Shown piece by piece: positions 13,369 to 22,508 of a stretch of 30,016 nt of DNA. Within the stretch, counting starts at the first letter, position 1. The number at the start of each line of letters is the position of its first letter. This DNA comes from Ruminococcaceae bacterium UBA5408 (GTDB taxonomy: Bacteria > Bacillota > Clostridia > Oscillospirales > Acutalibacteraceae), in assembly GCA_002407645.1 (NCBI GenBank), contig DHNU01000030.1:1-30016 (forward strand). The letters are read 5' to 3'. Both the position numbers and the translations under genes were made by a program. The notes under the pieces were generated by a model. That model was not told where the DNA came from and did no database searches. It saw only the letters and a program-made list of their open reading frames with translations.

Positions 13369-13678
13369 TAAGATACTTAATCTCATGGGCATTGCAAGGC
13401 GTGCCGGAAGACTCTCGCTCGGCAATGACGTGGCTGTAGAAGCACTTCGCAAGGGTAATGCCAAACTTGTTATACTGGCAAGCGATTTGTCGCCCCGTAC
13501 GGCGGGCGGTATTCGGTTTGCTGCCCGAGAAGAAGAAATCGTAACAGTGAAGATTAAAGAAACGATGGATGAAATAAGCATGGCTCTTGGAAAGCGAACC
13601 GGAGTTGTTGCCGTAAATGATGCAGGGTTCGCTAAAAAAATGCTTACGCTTATTAAAACGGGCGGTAATGAGGAATGA
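13361..13678 (+). CDS. L7Ae-family RNA-binding protein YlxQ
   Basis: The 105-residue product has the L7Ae/L30e fold signature: LNLMGIARRAGRLSLGNDVA at the N terminus, KAKLVILASDLSPRTAGG-like strand-turn at residues 30-50 (here NAKLVILASDLSPRTAG), and LGKRTGVVAVNDAGFAKK toward the end. Members bind kink-turn RNA. It sits at its conserved place between ylxR and infB. ATG at 13361 follows GGAGGAGGAG and overlaps the ylxR end. The specific RNA target is unknown. Confidence 0.9.
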   Translation: MNDKILNLMGIARRAGRLSLGNDVAVEALRKGNAKLVILASDLSPRTAGGIRFAAREEEIVTVKIKETMDEISMALGKRTGVVAVNDAGFAKKMLTLIKTGGNEE

Positions 13679-13693
13679 GGAGGAATTTCACAT

Positions 13694-16165
13694 ATGATGA
13701 TTAAATACAGGGTCCATGAGGTAGCAAAAGATTTAGATGTTCCTAATAAGGAAGTAATCGACACCGTTAAGGAATATACGGGTGAAGAAAAGAAGCATAT
13801 GACAGCTTTGGAAGAAAACGAGCTTGACATTGTTTTTGAAAAATTTACTCAAAACCGAAATTCAGAAAATTTGGATGATTATTTTGCAGAGGGCAAAGAA
13901 AAGCAAACAACTGTAAAACCCGAAAAGCCCGATGTTAACATTCAAACGGAAAAAGCAAAGGTTAATAATATCAATAATAACAATAAGCCAAATAAAAATA
14001 ATGAACAGTCCGGTAAGCCGGTTCGAAAGGCTGTAAAACCCGGTAAAATTACTCCGGTAGGACCTAAGCCTTCGGCTAAAAAACAGACTGTTCAGCAGAA
14101 CAATATAAATAATCAGAACAAAAAAATTAACAATAATAATAACAATAACAATAAAGAGGTTAATATCAGCAATGACAACGAGATTCGCCGTCCTGCCGGC
14201 AGAATAGTTGACACACGCGCTTCACACGTAGAACTTGATAAGTATAACGAGAAGTACGACCGCTTGGCATCTGAAAAAATCAACCCCAATAATACGGTTG
14301 TTAAAAAGCAGAAATTCACTCAGCGCGGCGGGCGTTTCCGCGGCAGGCAGAGAAATTTCCGCAGGGAAACAGAAGCAGAGCGTCTACGCCGTATTGCGCG
14401 TGAACGCAAAGCAAAACCGATTACCATTCAAATTCCGGATGAAATTACGGTAGGCGAGCTTGCCCTGCGTTTAAAGGCAACTGCTGCAGAAGTTATTAAA
14501 AAACTTATGGCAATGGGTGTATTTGCATCTGTTAACGACGTTATCGACTTTGATACCGCGTCGCTTGCCGCTATGGAATTCCACGCAAAAGTGGAAAAAG
14601 AAGTTGTTGTTACAATTGAGGAACAGATTATTGACGACAGCGAAGATGATGACGATAACCTGGTTTCACGCGCTCCTGTTGTTGTTGTAATGGGACATGT
14701 CGACCACGGTAAAACTTCACTTCTTGATGCTATTCGCCATGCAAATGTTACTTCAACAGAAGCCGGCGGAATCACACAGCATATCGGCGCATATCAGGTA
14801 AAAATAGACGAAAGAGAAGTTACATTCCTCGATACCCCGGGTCATGCCGCATTTACAACCATGCGTGCAAGAGGCGCACAGGTAACGGATATTGCGGTAC
14901 TTGTGGTTGCGGCAGACGATGGAATTATGCCACAGACAGTTGAGGCTATCCACCACGCAAAAGCGGCAAATGTTTCAATTATTGTAGCTATTAATAAAAT
15001 GGATAAACCGGGCGCAAACCCACAGCATGTATTGGAACAGCTTACTGAATACGGTCTTGTGCCGGAAGATTGGGGCGGCGAGACACCGTGTATTCCTGTT
15101 TCTGCACTTAAAAGGACAGGAATTAAAGAACTATTGGAAATGATTATTCTCGTTGCGGATATGAAGGAACTTAAAGCAAACCCAGACAGAGCTGCAAAAG
15201 GAACAGTCATCGAAGCAAGGCTCGACAAGGGCCGCGGACCTATTGCCACAATGCTTATTCAGAACGGTACGCTCAGTACAGGCGATATTATCGTTGCGGG
15301 AACTGCGGTCGGCCGTGTTCGTGCTATGACCGACGAAAACGGAAATAAAATTGAAAAAGCAGGCCCAAGTGTACCTGTTGAAATTACAGGCCTTGACAAA
15401 GTTCCGACGGGCGGAGATATCGTCAACGCTGTTTCAGACGAACGTCTTGCAAGGGAGCTGGTTGAACAGCGCATAAACGAAAGAAAAGAAGAAAAATTCA
15501 ATTCGCGCACCAAAGTTACACTTGATAACCTCTTTGACCAAATGAAAGAGGGCGATATGAAGGAACTCCAGATTATCGTTAAGGCGGACGTTCAAGGTTC
15601 GGTTGAAGCTGTACGTCAGTCACTCGAAAAACTCAGCAATGACGAAGTACGGGTAAATGTAATTCACGGAGGCGTCGGTGCTATCAGCGAATCGGACGTT
15701 ATGCTCGCTGCGGCATCAAATGCAATTATTGTAGGATTTAATGTTCGCCCGGACCCTGTTGCAGAGGAAAACGCAAAGCGCGACGGCGTCGATATACGGT
15801 TGTACAGAATTATCTATGACTGCATTGAAGAAATTGAATCCGCAATGAAGGGTATGCTTGCACCGAAATATCGTGAGCAGACTTTGGGTAAAGCGGAATG
15901 CCGCGAAGTTTACAAGATTTCCAGTGTTGGTACTATTGCCGGCGCTCATGTAATTTCAGGTAAAATTACACGCAATGCACAGATACGTGTTGTTCGCGAC
16001 GGTATTGTTATAACCGAAGACGAATTGGCTTCTTTAAAAAGATTTAAAGATGACGTCAAGGAAGTTGCTGACGGTTATGACTGCGGTATCGGCCTTGAAC
16101 ACTTCAACGATATTAAAGAAGGAGATATTTTTGAAGCGTTCGTAATGGAAGAATACAGAGATTAA
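13694..16165 (+). CDS. infB: Translation initiation factor IF-2
   Basis: IF-2 is the GTPase that places initiator tRNA on the ribosome. The 823-residue protein starts with an IF2-N domain ([20 protein letters not shown]). A long polar linker at about 60-230 follows, rich in Asn, Lys and Gln with eight consecutive Asn at 146-153 and an Arg/Gly patch ([14 protein letters not shown]). Next come a second IF2-N domain (about 240-310) and the G domain: GHVDHGKT near 333, DTPGHA near 380, NKMD near 434. The later domains finish with [17 protein letters not shown] precedes; ATG at 13694 or 13697 may be used. The Asn run is encoded by AAT/AAC repeats and may vary in length between strains. Confidence 0.97.
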   Translation: MMIKYRVHEVAKDLDVPNKEVIDTVKEYTGEEKKHMTALEENELDIVFEKFTQNRNSENLDDYFAEGKEKQTTVKPEKPDVNIQTEKAKVNNINNNNKPNKNNEQSGKPVRKAVKPGKITPVGPKPSAKKQTVQQNNINNQNKKINNNNNNNNKEVNISNDNEIRRPAGRIVDTRASHVELDKYNEKYDRLASEKINPNNTVVKKQKFTQRGGRFRGRQRNFRRETEAERLRRIARERKAKPITIQIPDEITVGELALRLKATAAEVIKKLMAMGVFASVNDVIDFDTASLAAMEFHAKVEKEVVVTIEEQIIDDSEDDDDNLVSRAPVVVVMGHVDHGKTSLLDAIRHANVTSTEAGGITQHIGAYQVKIDEREVTFLDTPGHAAFTTMRARGAQVTDIAVLVVAADDGIMPQTVEAIHHAKAANVSIIVAINKMDKPGANPQHVLEQLTEYGLVPEDWGGETPCIPVSALKRTGIKELLEMIILVADMKELKANPDRAAKGTVIEARLDKGRGPIATMLIQNGTLSTGDIIVAGTAVGRVRAMTDENGNKIEKAGPSVPVEITGLDKVPTGGDIVNAVSDERLARELVEQRINERKEEKFNSRTKVTLDNLFDQMKEGDMKELQIIVKADVQGSVEAVRQSLEKLSNDEVRVNVIHGGVGAISESDVMLAAASNAIIVGFNVRPDPVAEENAKRDGVDIRLYRIIYDCIEEIESAMKGMLAPKYREQTLGKAECREVYKISSVGTIAGAHVISGKITRNAQIRVVRDGIVITEDELASLKRFKDDVKEVADGYDCGIGLEHFNDIKEGDIFEAFVMEEYRD

Positions 16166-16234
16166 CTTAAAATAATCCCGTTACCTATTTGGGAAAACGC
16201 CCTGCGGCGGCTGGGATTTAAACGGAGGGATAAA

Positions 16235-16591
16235 ATGGCAAGCCATAGAATAGGCAGAACAACCGAAGATATTAAACGTGAACTTACAGCAATTTTCAGG
16301 GAACTTAAAGACCCTCGCATCAAGGGACTTATAAGTATTGTCCGAGTTGAGGTAACAAGCGATTTGTCCTACTGCACAGTTTATGTAAGTGCAATGGAGG
16401 GCATAGAGCAGTCCAAAAGAGCTGTTGAGGGGCTAAAATCAGCTTCGGGGTTTATACGCCATGAACTCGGTTCACGGTTAAAACTCAGACATGTACCGGA
16501 GCTTCTGTTTAAAGCAACCGACTCAATCGAGTACAGCGCGAACATTTCGCGTATGCTAAGTGACTTGAGGAGTGAAAATAAGGATGATTAG
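16235..16591 (+). CDS. rbfA: Ribosome-binding factor A
   Basis: RbfA binds 16S rRNA during late 30S maturation. The 118-residue protein has the KH-like fold signature: RIGRTTEDIKRELTAIFREL, DPRIKGLISIVRVEVTSDLS, CTVYVSAME, GFIRHELGSRLKLRHVPELL and FKATDSIEYSANI. ATG at 16235 follows CGGAGGG. It is 69 nt after infB; that gap contains a weak ATCCC/GGGAT pairing. Its end overlaps nrnA by 8 nt. Confidence 0.96.
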   Translation: MASHRIGRTTEDIKRELTAIFRELKDPRIKGLISIVRVEVTSDLSYCTVYVSAMEGIEQSKRAVEGLKSASGFIRHELGSRLKLRHVPELLFKATDSIEYSANISRMLSDLRSENKDD

Positions 16592-17528
16592 TCCCCAAGA
16601 GGCCGCAGAGTTTCTAAAAAATTCCAATGATATATTGATTTTAACTCATCAGTTTCCGGACGGGGACACCCTCGGTTCTGCGGCGGCTTTGTGCTGTGGA
16701 CTGCAAAAGCTTAATAAAAGAGTACAAGTGAAGTGTTCAGACCCGATAAGTTCTAAATATAAATTCCTTTTCAGCACCGTTAAAAAACAAAAATTTATCC
16801 CCCAAACGATTGTTGCGGTTGATATTGCCGATTTACAGCTTATCGGTGAGCCAAACCAAAGTCTTTACGGGGAGAAAACCGACCTTTGCATAGACCACCA
16901 TCCGTCAAATTCGGGCTATGCAAAGCAAAGCTGTGTCAACCCAAATGCCGCCGCCACCTGCGAAATAATTTTTGATATTTTAAATATACTGGGGACGGAT
17001 ATTGACAAAGCAATGGCGGACGCGCTTTATACGGGTATTACGACAGATACGGGTTGTTTTAAATATATAAACGTAACTCCGTTAACGTACCGCATAGCTG
17101 CGGATTTGGTTGAAAAGGGAGCAAACGGGCATAAAATAAATCGTTTGATGTTTGACACAAAAAGTCCTGCAAGAATGGAACTTGAATGCAATGTGCTTAA
17201 TACAATGGAGTATTTTTGTCAAAGCCGGGTTGCGGTTATCAAAATTACTAATGACATGATAAAAAGTGCGGGTGCATCGGAGGACGATATCGAGGGTCTC
17301 GCAACTATACCCCGCTCAATAAAAGGGGTTCTTGTAGGTGTAACCCTGCGTGAAAAGAGCGACGGAGGGATTAAAGTGTCCCTTAGGGCTCAGCCGCCTT
17401 TAAATGCTTCGAAAATCTGTGCCGCTTTCGGCGGCGGAGGGCATAAGGGTGCGGCAGGCTGTACTTTTCATACAAAAATGGAAACTGCTCAAAAGCAGAT
17501 TCTTTCTGAAGTTATTAAATATATATAA
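16584..17528 (+). CDS. nrnA: DHH/DHHA1 oligoribonuclease/pAp phosphatase NrnA
   Basis: NrnA degrades very short RNAs (nanoRNA) and dephosphorylates pAp. The 314-residue protein has the DHH domain (THQFPDGDTLGSA near residue 25, VAVDIAD, IDHHPSN, TGITTDTGCFKY with metal-binding aspartates) and the DHHA1 domain ending in FGGGGHKGAAGCTF. The start is ATG at 16584, giving MISPQEAAEFLK like its homologues; the in-frame GTG at 16572 has its Shine-Dalgarno too close. It overlaps rbfA, as is common in Firmicutes. Confidence 0.94.
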   Translation: MISPQEAAEFLKNSNDILILTHQFPDGDTLGSAAALCCGLQKLNKRVQVKCSDPISSKYKFLFSTVKKQKFIPQTIVAVDIADLQLIGEPNQSLYGEKTDLCIDHHPSNSGYAKQSCVNPNAAATCEIIFDILNILGTDIDKAMADALYTGITTDTGCFKYINVTPLTYRIAADLVEKGANGHKINRLMFDTKSPARMELECNVLNTMEYFCQSRVAVIKITNDMIKSAGASEDDIEGLATIPRSIKGVLVGVTLREKSDGGIKVSLRAQPPLNASKICAAFGGGGHKGAAGCTFHTKMETAQKQILSEVIKYI

Positions 17529-17549
17529 AGACATTAAGGGGGAATCGTC

Positions 17550-18455
17550 ATTAACGGCGTAATAGTAATAGACAAGCCGGAGGGGTTCACCTCTTTTGAT
17601 GTCGTTGCGGTTATGCGGCGTCTGTGTCATCAAAAGAAAATCGGACACACAGGCACGCTCGACCCTATGGCAACAGGTGTTTTGCCGCTTCTTTTAGGTA
17701 AAGCCACTCGTGCGGCAAACTATTTGCAGGATACCGATAAAGAATATAATGCCGAGTTTAAGCTGGGGTATTGTACCGATACCCAGGATTCGACGGGAAA
17801 AACTCTTAATAAAAGCGATATAAAAGTAACGGGGGAGCAAATAGAAGACATTTTGACGGATTTCCGCGGAAATATCTTACAGACTCCGCCGATGTATTCT
17901 GCAGTGCAGATAAACGGACAACGGCTCTATACCCTTGCAAGAAAAGGTATAGAGGTGGAGCGGGAAAAGCGCCCCGTAACGGTTTATAAGCTTTTACTGA
18001 ATAAATTTGACAAAAACACCCAAAGCGGCGAACTTACAATTCGCTGTTCTAAGGGGACTTATATAAGAACAATTTGTGCGGATATAGGTGAAAAGCTCGG
18101 CTGTTTTGGAGTTATGACTTCGCTCAGAAGAACTTTTGCCGCAGGATTTTCACTTACAGACGCAGTTACGCTTAAAGAAGCGGAAGAATTATCGGATAAG
18201 GATATTTTAAAAAACAGAGTATATCCGACCGAAAATCTATTTTCTGCGTTTGGGGCAGTGAAAGTTTCGCCCGCACAGTCAACACGTTTTAAAAACGGAG
18301 GCGGGCTAAGCCTTGAAAGAGTTTCGGCACTTCCGAAAAATATTTTTGACGGTATGATTTTTCGCGTGAAATCGTCTCAAGGTGAATTTTTGGGGCTCGG
18401 TACCGTTGACTTTGAAAAAGCGGAGCTGAAAGTACTGCGCCTTTTCTGTGACTAA
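17550..18455 (+). CDS. truB: tRNA pseudouridine(55) synthase TruB, apparent ATT start
   Basis: TruB makes pseudouridine 55 in the T loop of tRNAs. From the ATT at 17550 the 301-residue protein reads (M)NGVIVIDKPEGFTSFDVV, the normal TruB N terminus. It continues with GHTGTLDPMATGVLPLLLG carrying the catalytic Asp38, then YNAEFKLGYCTDTQDSTG, PPMYSAVQINGQRLY, and GTYIRTICADIGEKLG. No ATG, GTG or TTG occurs between the in-frame TAA at 17535 and Met22 (17613). Starting at Met22 would remove the conserved IDKPxGxTS segment. AAGGGGG (17536-17542) lies 7 nt before the ATT, so the ATT is the best start. A sequence error of ATG to ATT is the alternative. Confidence 0.92.
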   Translation: MNGVIVIDKPEGFTSFDVVAVMRRLCHQKKIGHTGTLDPMATGVLPLLLGKATRAANYLQDTDKEYNAEFKLGYCTDTQDSTGKTLNKSDIKVTGEQIEDILTDFRGNILQTPPMYSAVQINGQRLYTLARKGIEVEREKRPVTVYKLLLNKFDKNTQSGELTIRCSKGTYIRTICADIGEKLGCFGVMTSLRRTFAAGFSLTDAVTLKEAEELSDKDILKNRVYPTENLFSAFGAVKVSPAQSTRFKNGGGLSLERVSALPKNIFDGMIFRVKSSQGEFLGLGTVDFEKAELKVLRLFCD

Positions 18456-18487
18456 AGGATTGGATTATTTAACGGAGCGTATGGATT

Positions 18488-19408
18488 ATGAAAGTTTACT
18501 ACGAATTGATGCCCTCCATCGGTGAGACCGCCGTTGCCTTGGGCAACTTTGATGGCTTACATATTGGTCATAAAAAGGTCATTACAACAGCGGCAGATAC
18601 AAAAAAGCAGGGACTTATGCCGACTGTACTCACTTTTGCGCATAATCCGCTTACTGATTTGGGCGGAAGCGCAGGCGGGGAGATTATAACTCAGGAAGAA
18701 AAAATAAGACTGCTTGAAAAGTTCGGAGTAGAACAGCTTTATATTTTAAATTTTGCCTCTATTAAAGATTTGTCCGAAGTTGATTTTGTGGATAAGGTTC
18801 TCGTCGATATCTGCCATGCAAAAGAGGTTTGCTGCGGATTTAACTTCACTTTCGGCCGCGGGGGAAAAGGAAACAGCACGCTTCTTTCAAAACTTTGCAA
18901 GGAACGGGGAATTGAAGCAAAAATTATTAATGCTGTTTTATTTGACGGCGAACCTGTAAGTTCGACAAGAATAAGAAATCTTATCGCCGCAGGGGAAGTC
19001 GGCGACGCGGCAAGGCTTCTCGGCAGACCTTACGGCTACCGTTCAGAAGTGCTCCACGGGAGAAAAATCGGCAGAGATTTGGGAACACCGACGGTAAATC
19101 AGGCAATTCCAAAGGGCTTTGTTCTTCCGAGATTCGGCGTTTATGCGTCAAGAGTGTTTTTTAACAATAAAAAATATTACGGTGTAACAAACGTTGGAAT
19201 TAAGCCGACGGTAGGGTCGCCCGATGTTTTGGCGGAAACGTGGATTCCGGATTACTGCGGGGCGGATTTTTACGGAAAAATTATTAACGTAGAACTGATA
19301 AAGTTTTTGCGGCCGGAACGCAAATTTTCGGGATTAGATGAGCTAAAACGGGCAATAATAAAGAATGGACACGAGGCAAAAGAGTATTTTGCAAAGAACG
19401 GTTTATAA
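18488..19408 (+). CDS. ribF: Bifunctional riboflavin kinase/FAD synthetase
   Basis: RibF converts riboflavin to FMN and then FAD. The 306-residue protein has the N-terminal nucleotidyltransferase domain (ALGNFDGLHIGHKKVI with the HxGH motif; FGRGGKG; SSTRIRNLIAAGEV). The C-terminal flavokinase domain follows from about residue 185 (HGRKIGRDLGTPTVN, then FGVYASRV, GVTNVGIKPTV, and the AETWI segment with the catalytic Glu). ATG at 18488 follows ACGGAGCG. It is the last gene of the rimP operon; no clear terminator follows, but rpsO has its own promoter. It supplies flavins generally, and no apbE-type flavin transferase is in this window. Confidence 0.95.
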   Translation: MKVYYELMPSIGETAVALGNFDGLHIGHKKVITTAADTKKQGLMPTVLTFAHNPLTDLGGSAGGEIITQEEKIRLLEKFGVEQLYILNFASIKDLSEVDFVDKVLVDICHAKEVCCGFNFTFGRGGKGNSTLLSKLCKERGIEAKIINAVLFDGEPVSSTRIRNLIAAGEVGDAARLLGRPYGYRSEVLHGRKIGRDLGTPTVNQAIPKGFVLPRFGVYASRVFFNNKKYYGVTNVGIKPTVGSPDVLAETWIPDYCGADFYGKIINVELIKFLRPERKFSGLDELKRAIIKNGHEAKEYFAKNGL

Positions 19409-19432
19409 CCCGTAAAAATATTATAGTTATTA

Positions 19433-19461
19433 TTTACAAAATAATATAAGCATGATATAAT
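19433..19461 (+). promoter_or_regulatory. Sigma-A promoter of rpsO
   Basis: TTTACA (19433-19438), a 17-nt spacer and a perfect TATAAT (19456-19461). Confidence 0.82.
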
Positions 19462-19467
19462 AACTCG

Positions 19468-19564
19468 TGTTGTACCCCTTTCCCGGATTAAGGAGTAAGC
19501 CCTTTTAGGGAATACACCCACCTTATTCTGCGATTGAGGGTAAATAAAGAAAGGGTGTTAACAA
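19468..19564 (+). promoter_or_regulatory. Structured rpsO leader, probable S15 autoregulatory site
   Basis: ACACCC (19514-19519) is complementary to GGGTGT (19553-19558), which contains the rpsO ribosome site. Between them ACCTT (19520-19524) can pair with AGGGT (19537-19541). A further CCC/GGG pairing is possible upstream (19500s). Folding would hide the ribosome site, as expected of leaders that bind S15. Rfam class not determined. Confidence 0.5.
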
Positions 19565-19828
19565 ATGTTAAAACAAGAAAAACAGGAAATTATCCAAAAG
19601 TACGCTATGCATGAGGGAGACACTGGTTCTTCCGAAGTTCAAATTGCAGTTCTCACAAAGAGAATCAATGATTTGACAGACCACCTTAAGAGCCATAAAA
19701 AAGACTTCCATTCACGCCGCGGACTTTTAAAGATGGTTGGTAAGAGAAGAAATCTTCTCAAATATTTACAGAACAGCGATATCGAGCGCTATCGTGCAAT
19801 TATTGCAAAACTCGGTCTTCGTAAGTAA
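19565..19828 (+). CDS. rpsO: 30S ribosomal protein S15
   Basis: S15 binds 16S rRNA in the platform of the small subunit. The 87-residue protein has the normal length and signature: [20 protein letters not shown], then [20 protein letters not shown] and [19 protein letters not shown] at 19565 follows AAAGGGTG. It is followed by pnp, the conserved pair in most bacteria. Confidence 0.97.
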   Translation: MLKQEKQEIIQKYAMHEGDTGSSEVQIAVLTKRINDLTDHLKSHKKDFHSRRGLLKMVGKRRNLLKYLQNSDIERYRAIIAKLGLRK

Positions 19829-19843
19829 AATTCAGTATTATTG

Positions 19844-19870
19844 GGCAGGCGGCGTATGTCGCCTGCCTTT
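19844..19870 (+). terminator. GC-rich hairpin after rpsO, weak terminator
   Basis: GGCAGGCGGC (19844-19853) pairs with GTCGCCTGCC (19858-19867) around GTAT. Only three T follow, so partial read-through into pnp is likely. Confidence 0.65.
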
Positions 19871-19896
19871 AGGCTATTATCAGAAAATAAGAAAAA

Positions 19897-19974
19897 AGGG
19901 GCAAAGAGGACTTAGCAGTGAAACGAGCCGCCGTAAGGCGGAGGTTGGTTTTATTGCTAAACCTGCTTTCCCCT
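19897..19974 (+). promoter_or_regulatory. Long hairpin leader of pnp
   Basis: One nearly continuous stem spans 78 nt. AGGGG-c-AAAG-AGG (19897-19909) pairs with CCT-g-CTTT-CCCCT (19962-19974). TTAGCAGTGAAAC (19912-19924) pairs with GTTTTATTGCTAA (19948-19960) with two wobbles. CCGCC (19928-19932) pairs with GGCGG (19937-19941) around a GTAA loop. It ends 18 nt before the pnp start. In E. coli a long pnp leader hairpin is cut by RNase III and mediates PNPase autocontrol; a similar role here is inference. Confidence 0.7.
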
Positions 19975-19992
19975 AAAAAACGGAGGAAGAAA

Positions 19993-22242
19993 ATGTTCGA
20001 AAAATTTAAGGTCTATAAAACAGATTTTGCAGGACGCGAACTCGCTATTGAAACAGGAAAAATGGCGCAGCTTGCAAACGGTGAATGTCTTGTCCGCTAC
20101 GGCGAAACAGTTGTTCACGTTGCTGTTGCCGCTTCGGCAAAACCACGTGATGGTGTTGACTTTTTCCCGCTTTCAGTTGATTTTGAAGAAAAGCTCTATT
20201 CAGTCGGAAAAATCCCGGGTTCTTATTTAAAACGCGAGGGACGTCCGAGCGAAAAAGCTATTTTAACTTCGCGTGTAATTGACCGTCCTATCCGCCCGCT
20301 TTTCCCCAAAGATATGAGAAACGACGTATCTGTTGTATGTACTGTTATGGCGGTTGACCACGACTGCGCTCCCGAAATTGCAGCTATGGTCGGTACTTCA
20401 ATTGCTCTTAGCATTTCCGATATTCCGTGGAACGGACCTATTTCCGGTGTTTCCGTCGGCTATGTTGACGGCGAATATGTGATTAACCCGACTTCAGAGC
20501 AGAGAAAAGTTTCCAAAATGGCTGTTACTGTTGCATCAACAGATTCTAAAATTGCTATGATTGAGGCCGGCGCGGATATCGTTTCCGACGAAGTTATGTA
20601 TAACGGAATTATGGCAGGTCATAAAGCAAATCAGGAAATTATTGAATTTATTAAAGGAATACAAAAAGAAATCGGTAAGACTAAGTTTGAGTATCCGAGT
20701 AACGAACCCGACGAAGAAATGCTTAACGCTGTTAAAGAGTTTGCTACGGAAGACGTTAAGCTTGCTCTTGATACGGATGACAAAACTGTCCGCGACGAAA
20801 GACTTAAACCGATTTATGAAAAAGTACACGAGAAATTCGATGAGATATACCCGGATGCAGAATCAAAAATTGACGAGTGTATGTATAAAACACAGAAGTA
20901 TATCGTCCGCCGCTGGCTTTTAGATGAGCAGAAACGTGTTGACGGAAGACAAATGGACGAAATGAGACCGCTTGCCGCAGAGGTTGACTTGCTTCCGCGC
21001 GTTCACGGTTCGGGTATGTTCACAAGAGGACAGACTCAAGTTCTTACCGTTGCTACTTTAGGCCCTGTAAGCGACTGCCAAATGCTCGACGGTATTGATG
21101 AGCAGGACAGTAAACGCTATATTCACCAGTATAACTTCCCTTCATACTCAGTTGGCGAAACTAAGCCGAGCCGAGGACCGGGAAGACGTGAAATAGGACA
21201 TGGCGCACTTGCTGAAAGAGCGCTTGTTCCTGTTATTCCGAGCGTTGAGGAATTCCCATATGCTTACCGTCTTGTTTCTGAAGTTCTTTCTTCAAACGGT
21301 TCAACTTCACAGGCTTCAATCTGTGGTTCAACCCTTGCCCTTATGGCGGCGGGTGTTCCGATAAAAGCGCCTGTTGCAGGTATTTCCTGCGGATTAATCA
21401 CCGAAGGCGAACGCTGGATGACAATGGTTGATATCCAGGGTTTGGAAGACTTCTTCGGCGATATGGACTTTAAGGTTGCCGGTACTCACGAGGGTATCAC
21501 CGCTATTCAAATGGACCTTAAAATTGACGGACTTACCCCTGCAATGGTTAAAGAAGCACTTTTAAAGACACACAAAGCAAGGGACTATATCATTGATGAA
21601 ATTATACTCAAAGCTATTCCGGAACCGAGAAAGCAGCTTTCCAAATATGCTCCGAAAATGCTTTCAACATTAATTCCTGTTGAGAAAATCCGCGAAGTTA
21701 TCGGTGCAGGCGGAAAAGTAATTCAAAAAATCTGTGCGGAATGTAATGTAAAAGTCGACGTCGAAGAAGACGGACACGTATTCGTATCCGGAATTGATGC
21801 CGAAAACTGCAGCCGCGCAATGACTATTATAGATACAATCGTAAACGACCCTGAACCGGGTGCAATTTATAACGGTAAAGTTACCCGCATTATGGATTTC
21901 GGCGCATTTGTTGAAATTGCTCCGGGTAAAGAAGGACTTGTCCACATTTCACGCCTTGACGTAAAGCGCACTGAAAAAGTTACAGATGTTGTCAATGTAG
22001 GTGATGAAGTAATGGTTAAGGTACTCGAAATAGATGAAAGAGGAAGACTTAATCTTTCACGCCGTGACGCTTTAATCGAGGTTGAAGGACTTACTCCGGA
22101 AAATGAAATTTCCGATGCACCGAGCCACCGTGTGCAGCACAACGGTGACCGCCGCCGCGATAACCGCCGTGATGACCGTCAGGATGACCGTCCGCGTGCA
22201 AGCAACGGATTTATTGCCAACACCAATAAACCACACAACTGA
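19993..22242 (+). CDS. pnp: Polyribonucleotide nucleotidyltransferase (PNPase)
   Basis: PNPase degrades RNA 3' to 5' by phosphorolysis. The 749-residue protein has two RNase PH domains: the first with DRPIRPLFPKDMRNDV, the second with HQYNFPSYSVGETKPSRGPG and the catalytic aspartates in DFFGDMDFKVAGT. They are joined by a helical region at about 230-320. A KH domain (IREVIGAGGKVIQKI) and an S1 domain (GKVTRIMDFGAFVEIAPGKE to GRLNLSRRD) follow. The C terminus adds a polar tail rich in Arg and Asp (NGDRRRDNRRDDRQDDRPRA), which may bind RNA or partners. The start is ATG at 19993 behind CGGAGGA; an in-frame ATG-led extension to 19918 falls inside the leader hairpin and is not PNPase-like. Confidence 0.97.
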   Translation: MFEKFKVYKTDFAGRELAIETGKMAQLANGECLVRYGETVVHVAVAASAKPRDGVDFFPLSVDFEEKLYSVGKIPGSYLKREGRPSEKAILTSRVIDRPIRPLFPKDMRNDVSVVCTVMAVDHDCAPEIAAMVGTSIALSISDIPWNGPISGVSVGYVDGEYVINPTSEQRKVSKMAVTVASTDSKIAMIEAGADIVSDEVMYNGIMAGHKANQEIIEFIKGIQKEIGKTKFEYPSNEPDEEMLNAVKEFATEDVKLALDTDDKTVRDERLKPIYEKVHEKFDEIYPDAESKIDECMYKTQKYIVRRWLLDEQKRVDGRQMDEMRPLAAEVDLLPRVHGSGMFTRGQTQVLTVATLGPVSDCQMLDGIDEQDSKRYIHQYNFPSYSVGETKPSRGPGRREIGHGALAERALVPVIPSVEEFPYAYRLVSEVLSSNGSTSQASICGSTLALMAAGVPIKAPVAGISCGLITEGERWMTMVDIQGLEDFFGDMDFKVAGTHEGITAIQMDLKIDGLTPAMVKEALLKTHKARDYIIDEIILKAIPEPRKQLSKYAPKMLSTLIPVEKIREVIGAGGKVIQKICAECNVKVDVEEDGHVFVSGIDAENCSRAMTIIDTIVNDPEPGAIYNGKVTRIMDFGAFVEIAPGKEGLVHISRLDVKRTEKVTDVVNVGDEVMVKVLEIDERGRLNLSRRDALIEVEGLTPENEISDAPSHRVQHNGDRRRDNRRDDRQDDRPRASNGFIANTNKPHN

Positions 22243-22259
22243 TATTAATTTTTAATTTG

Positions 22260-22287
22260 AACTCCCGATTAATTTCGGGAGTTTTTA
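22260..22287 (+). terminator. Terminator of pnp
   Basis: AACTCCCGA pairs with TCGGGAGTT around a short loop, with TTTTT at its end. Confidence 0.88.
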
Positions 22288-22444
22288 TTAATTATATTCA
22301 TATATTTGTAGTACGAACATAAGGTGGAACATTAAAAATCTAAAGTTATACTAAATTTTTCCAAAATATTGCAGTTTCAAAAGTTAACGCCTTTGTCGGT
22401 TTCCTCAGAAAACGAAATCCTTTTGCCATAGGGGAGCATCCTTT

Positions 22445-22474
22445 TTGGTGAGAGCCCCCAGTCCTTAATATAAT
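22445..22474 (+). promoter_or_regulatory. Probable promoter of the 147-residue protein gene
   Basis: TTGGTG (22445-22450), an 18-nt spacer and a perfect TATAAT (22469-22474), 35 nt before the gene. The stretch just upstream (about 22378-22462) is notably richer in GC than its surroundings and unassigned. Confidence 0.5.
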
Positions 22475-22508
22475 ATAGAGCCAATCTAATATGTGAAAGG
22501 ATAATGGA

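Noticed and set aside
19918..19992. 25-residue N-terminal extension of PNPase
   Set aside because: It falls inside the leader hairpin, is Arg/Leu-rich and unlike PNPase; CGGAGGA plus ATG at 19993 is the proper start.
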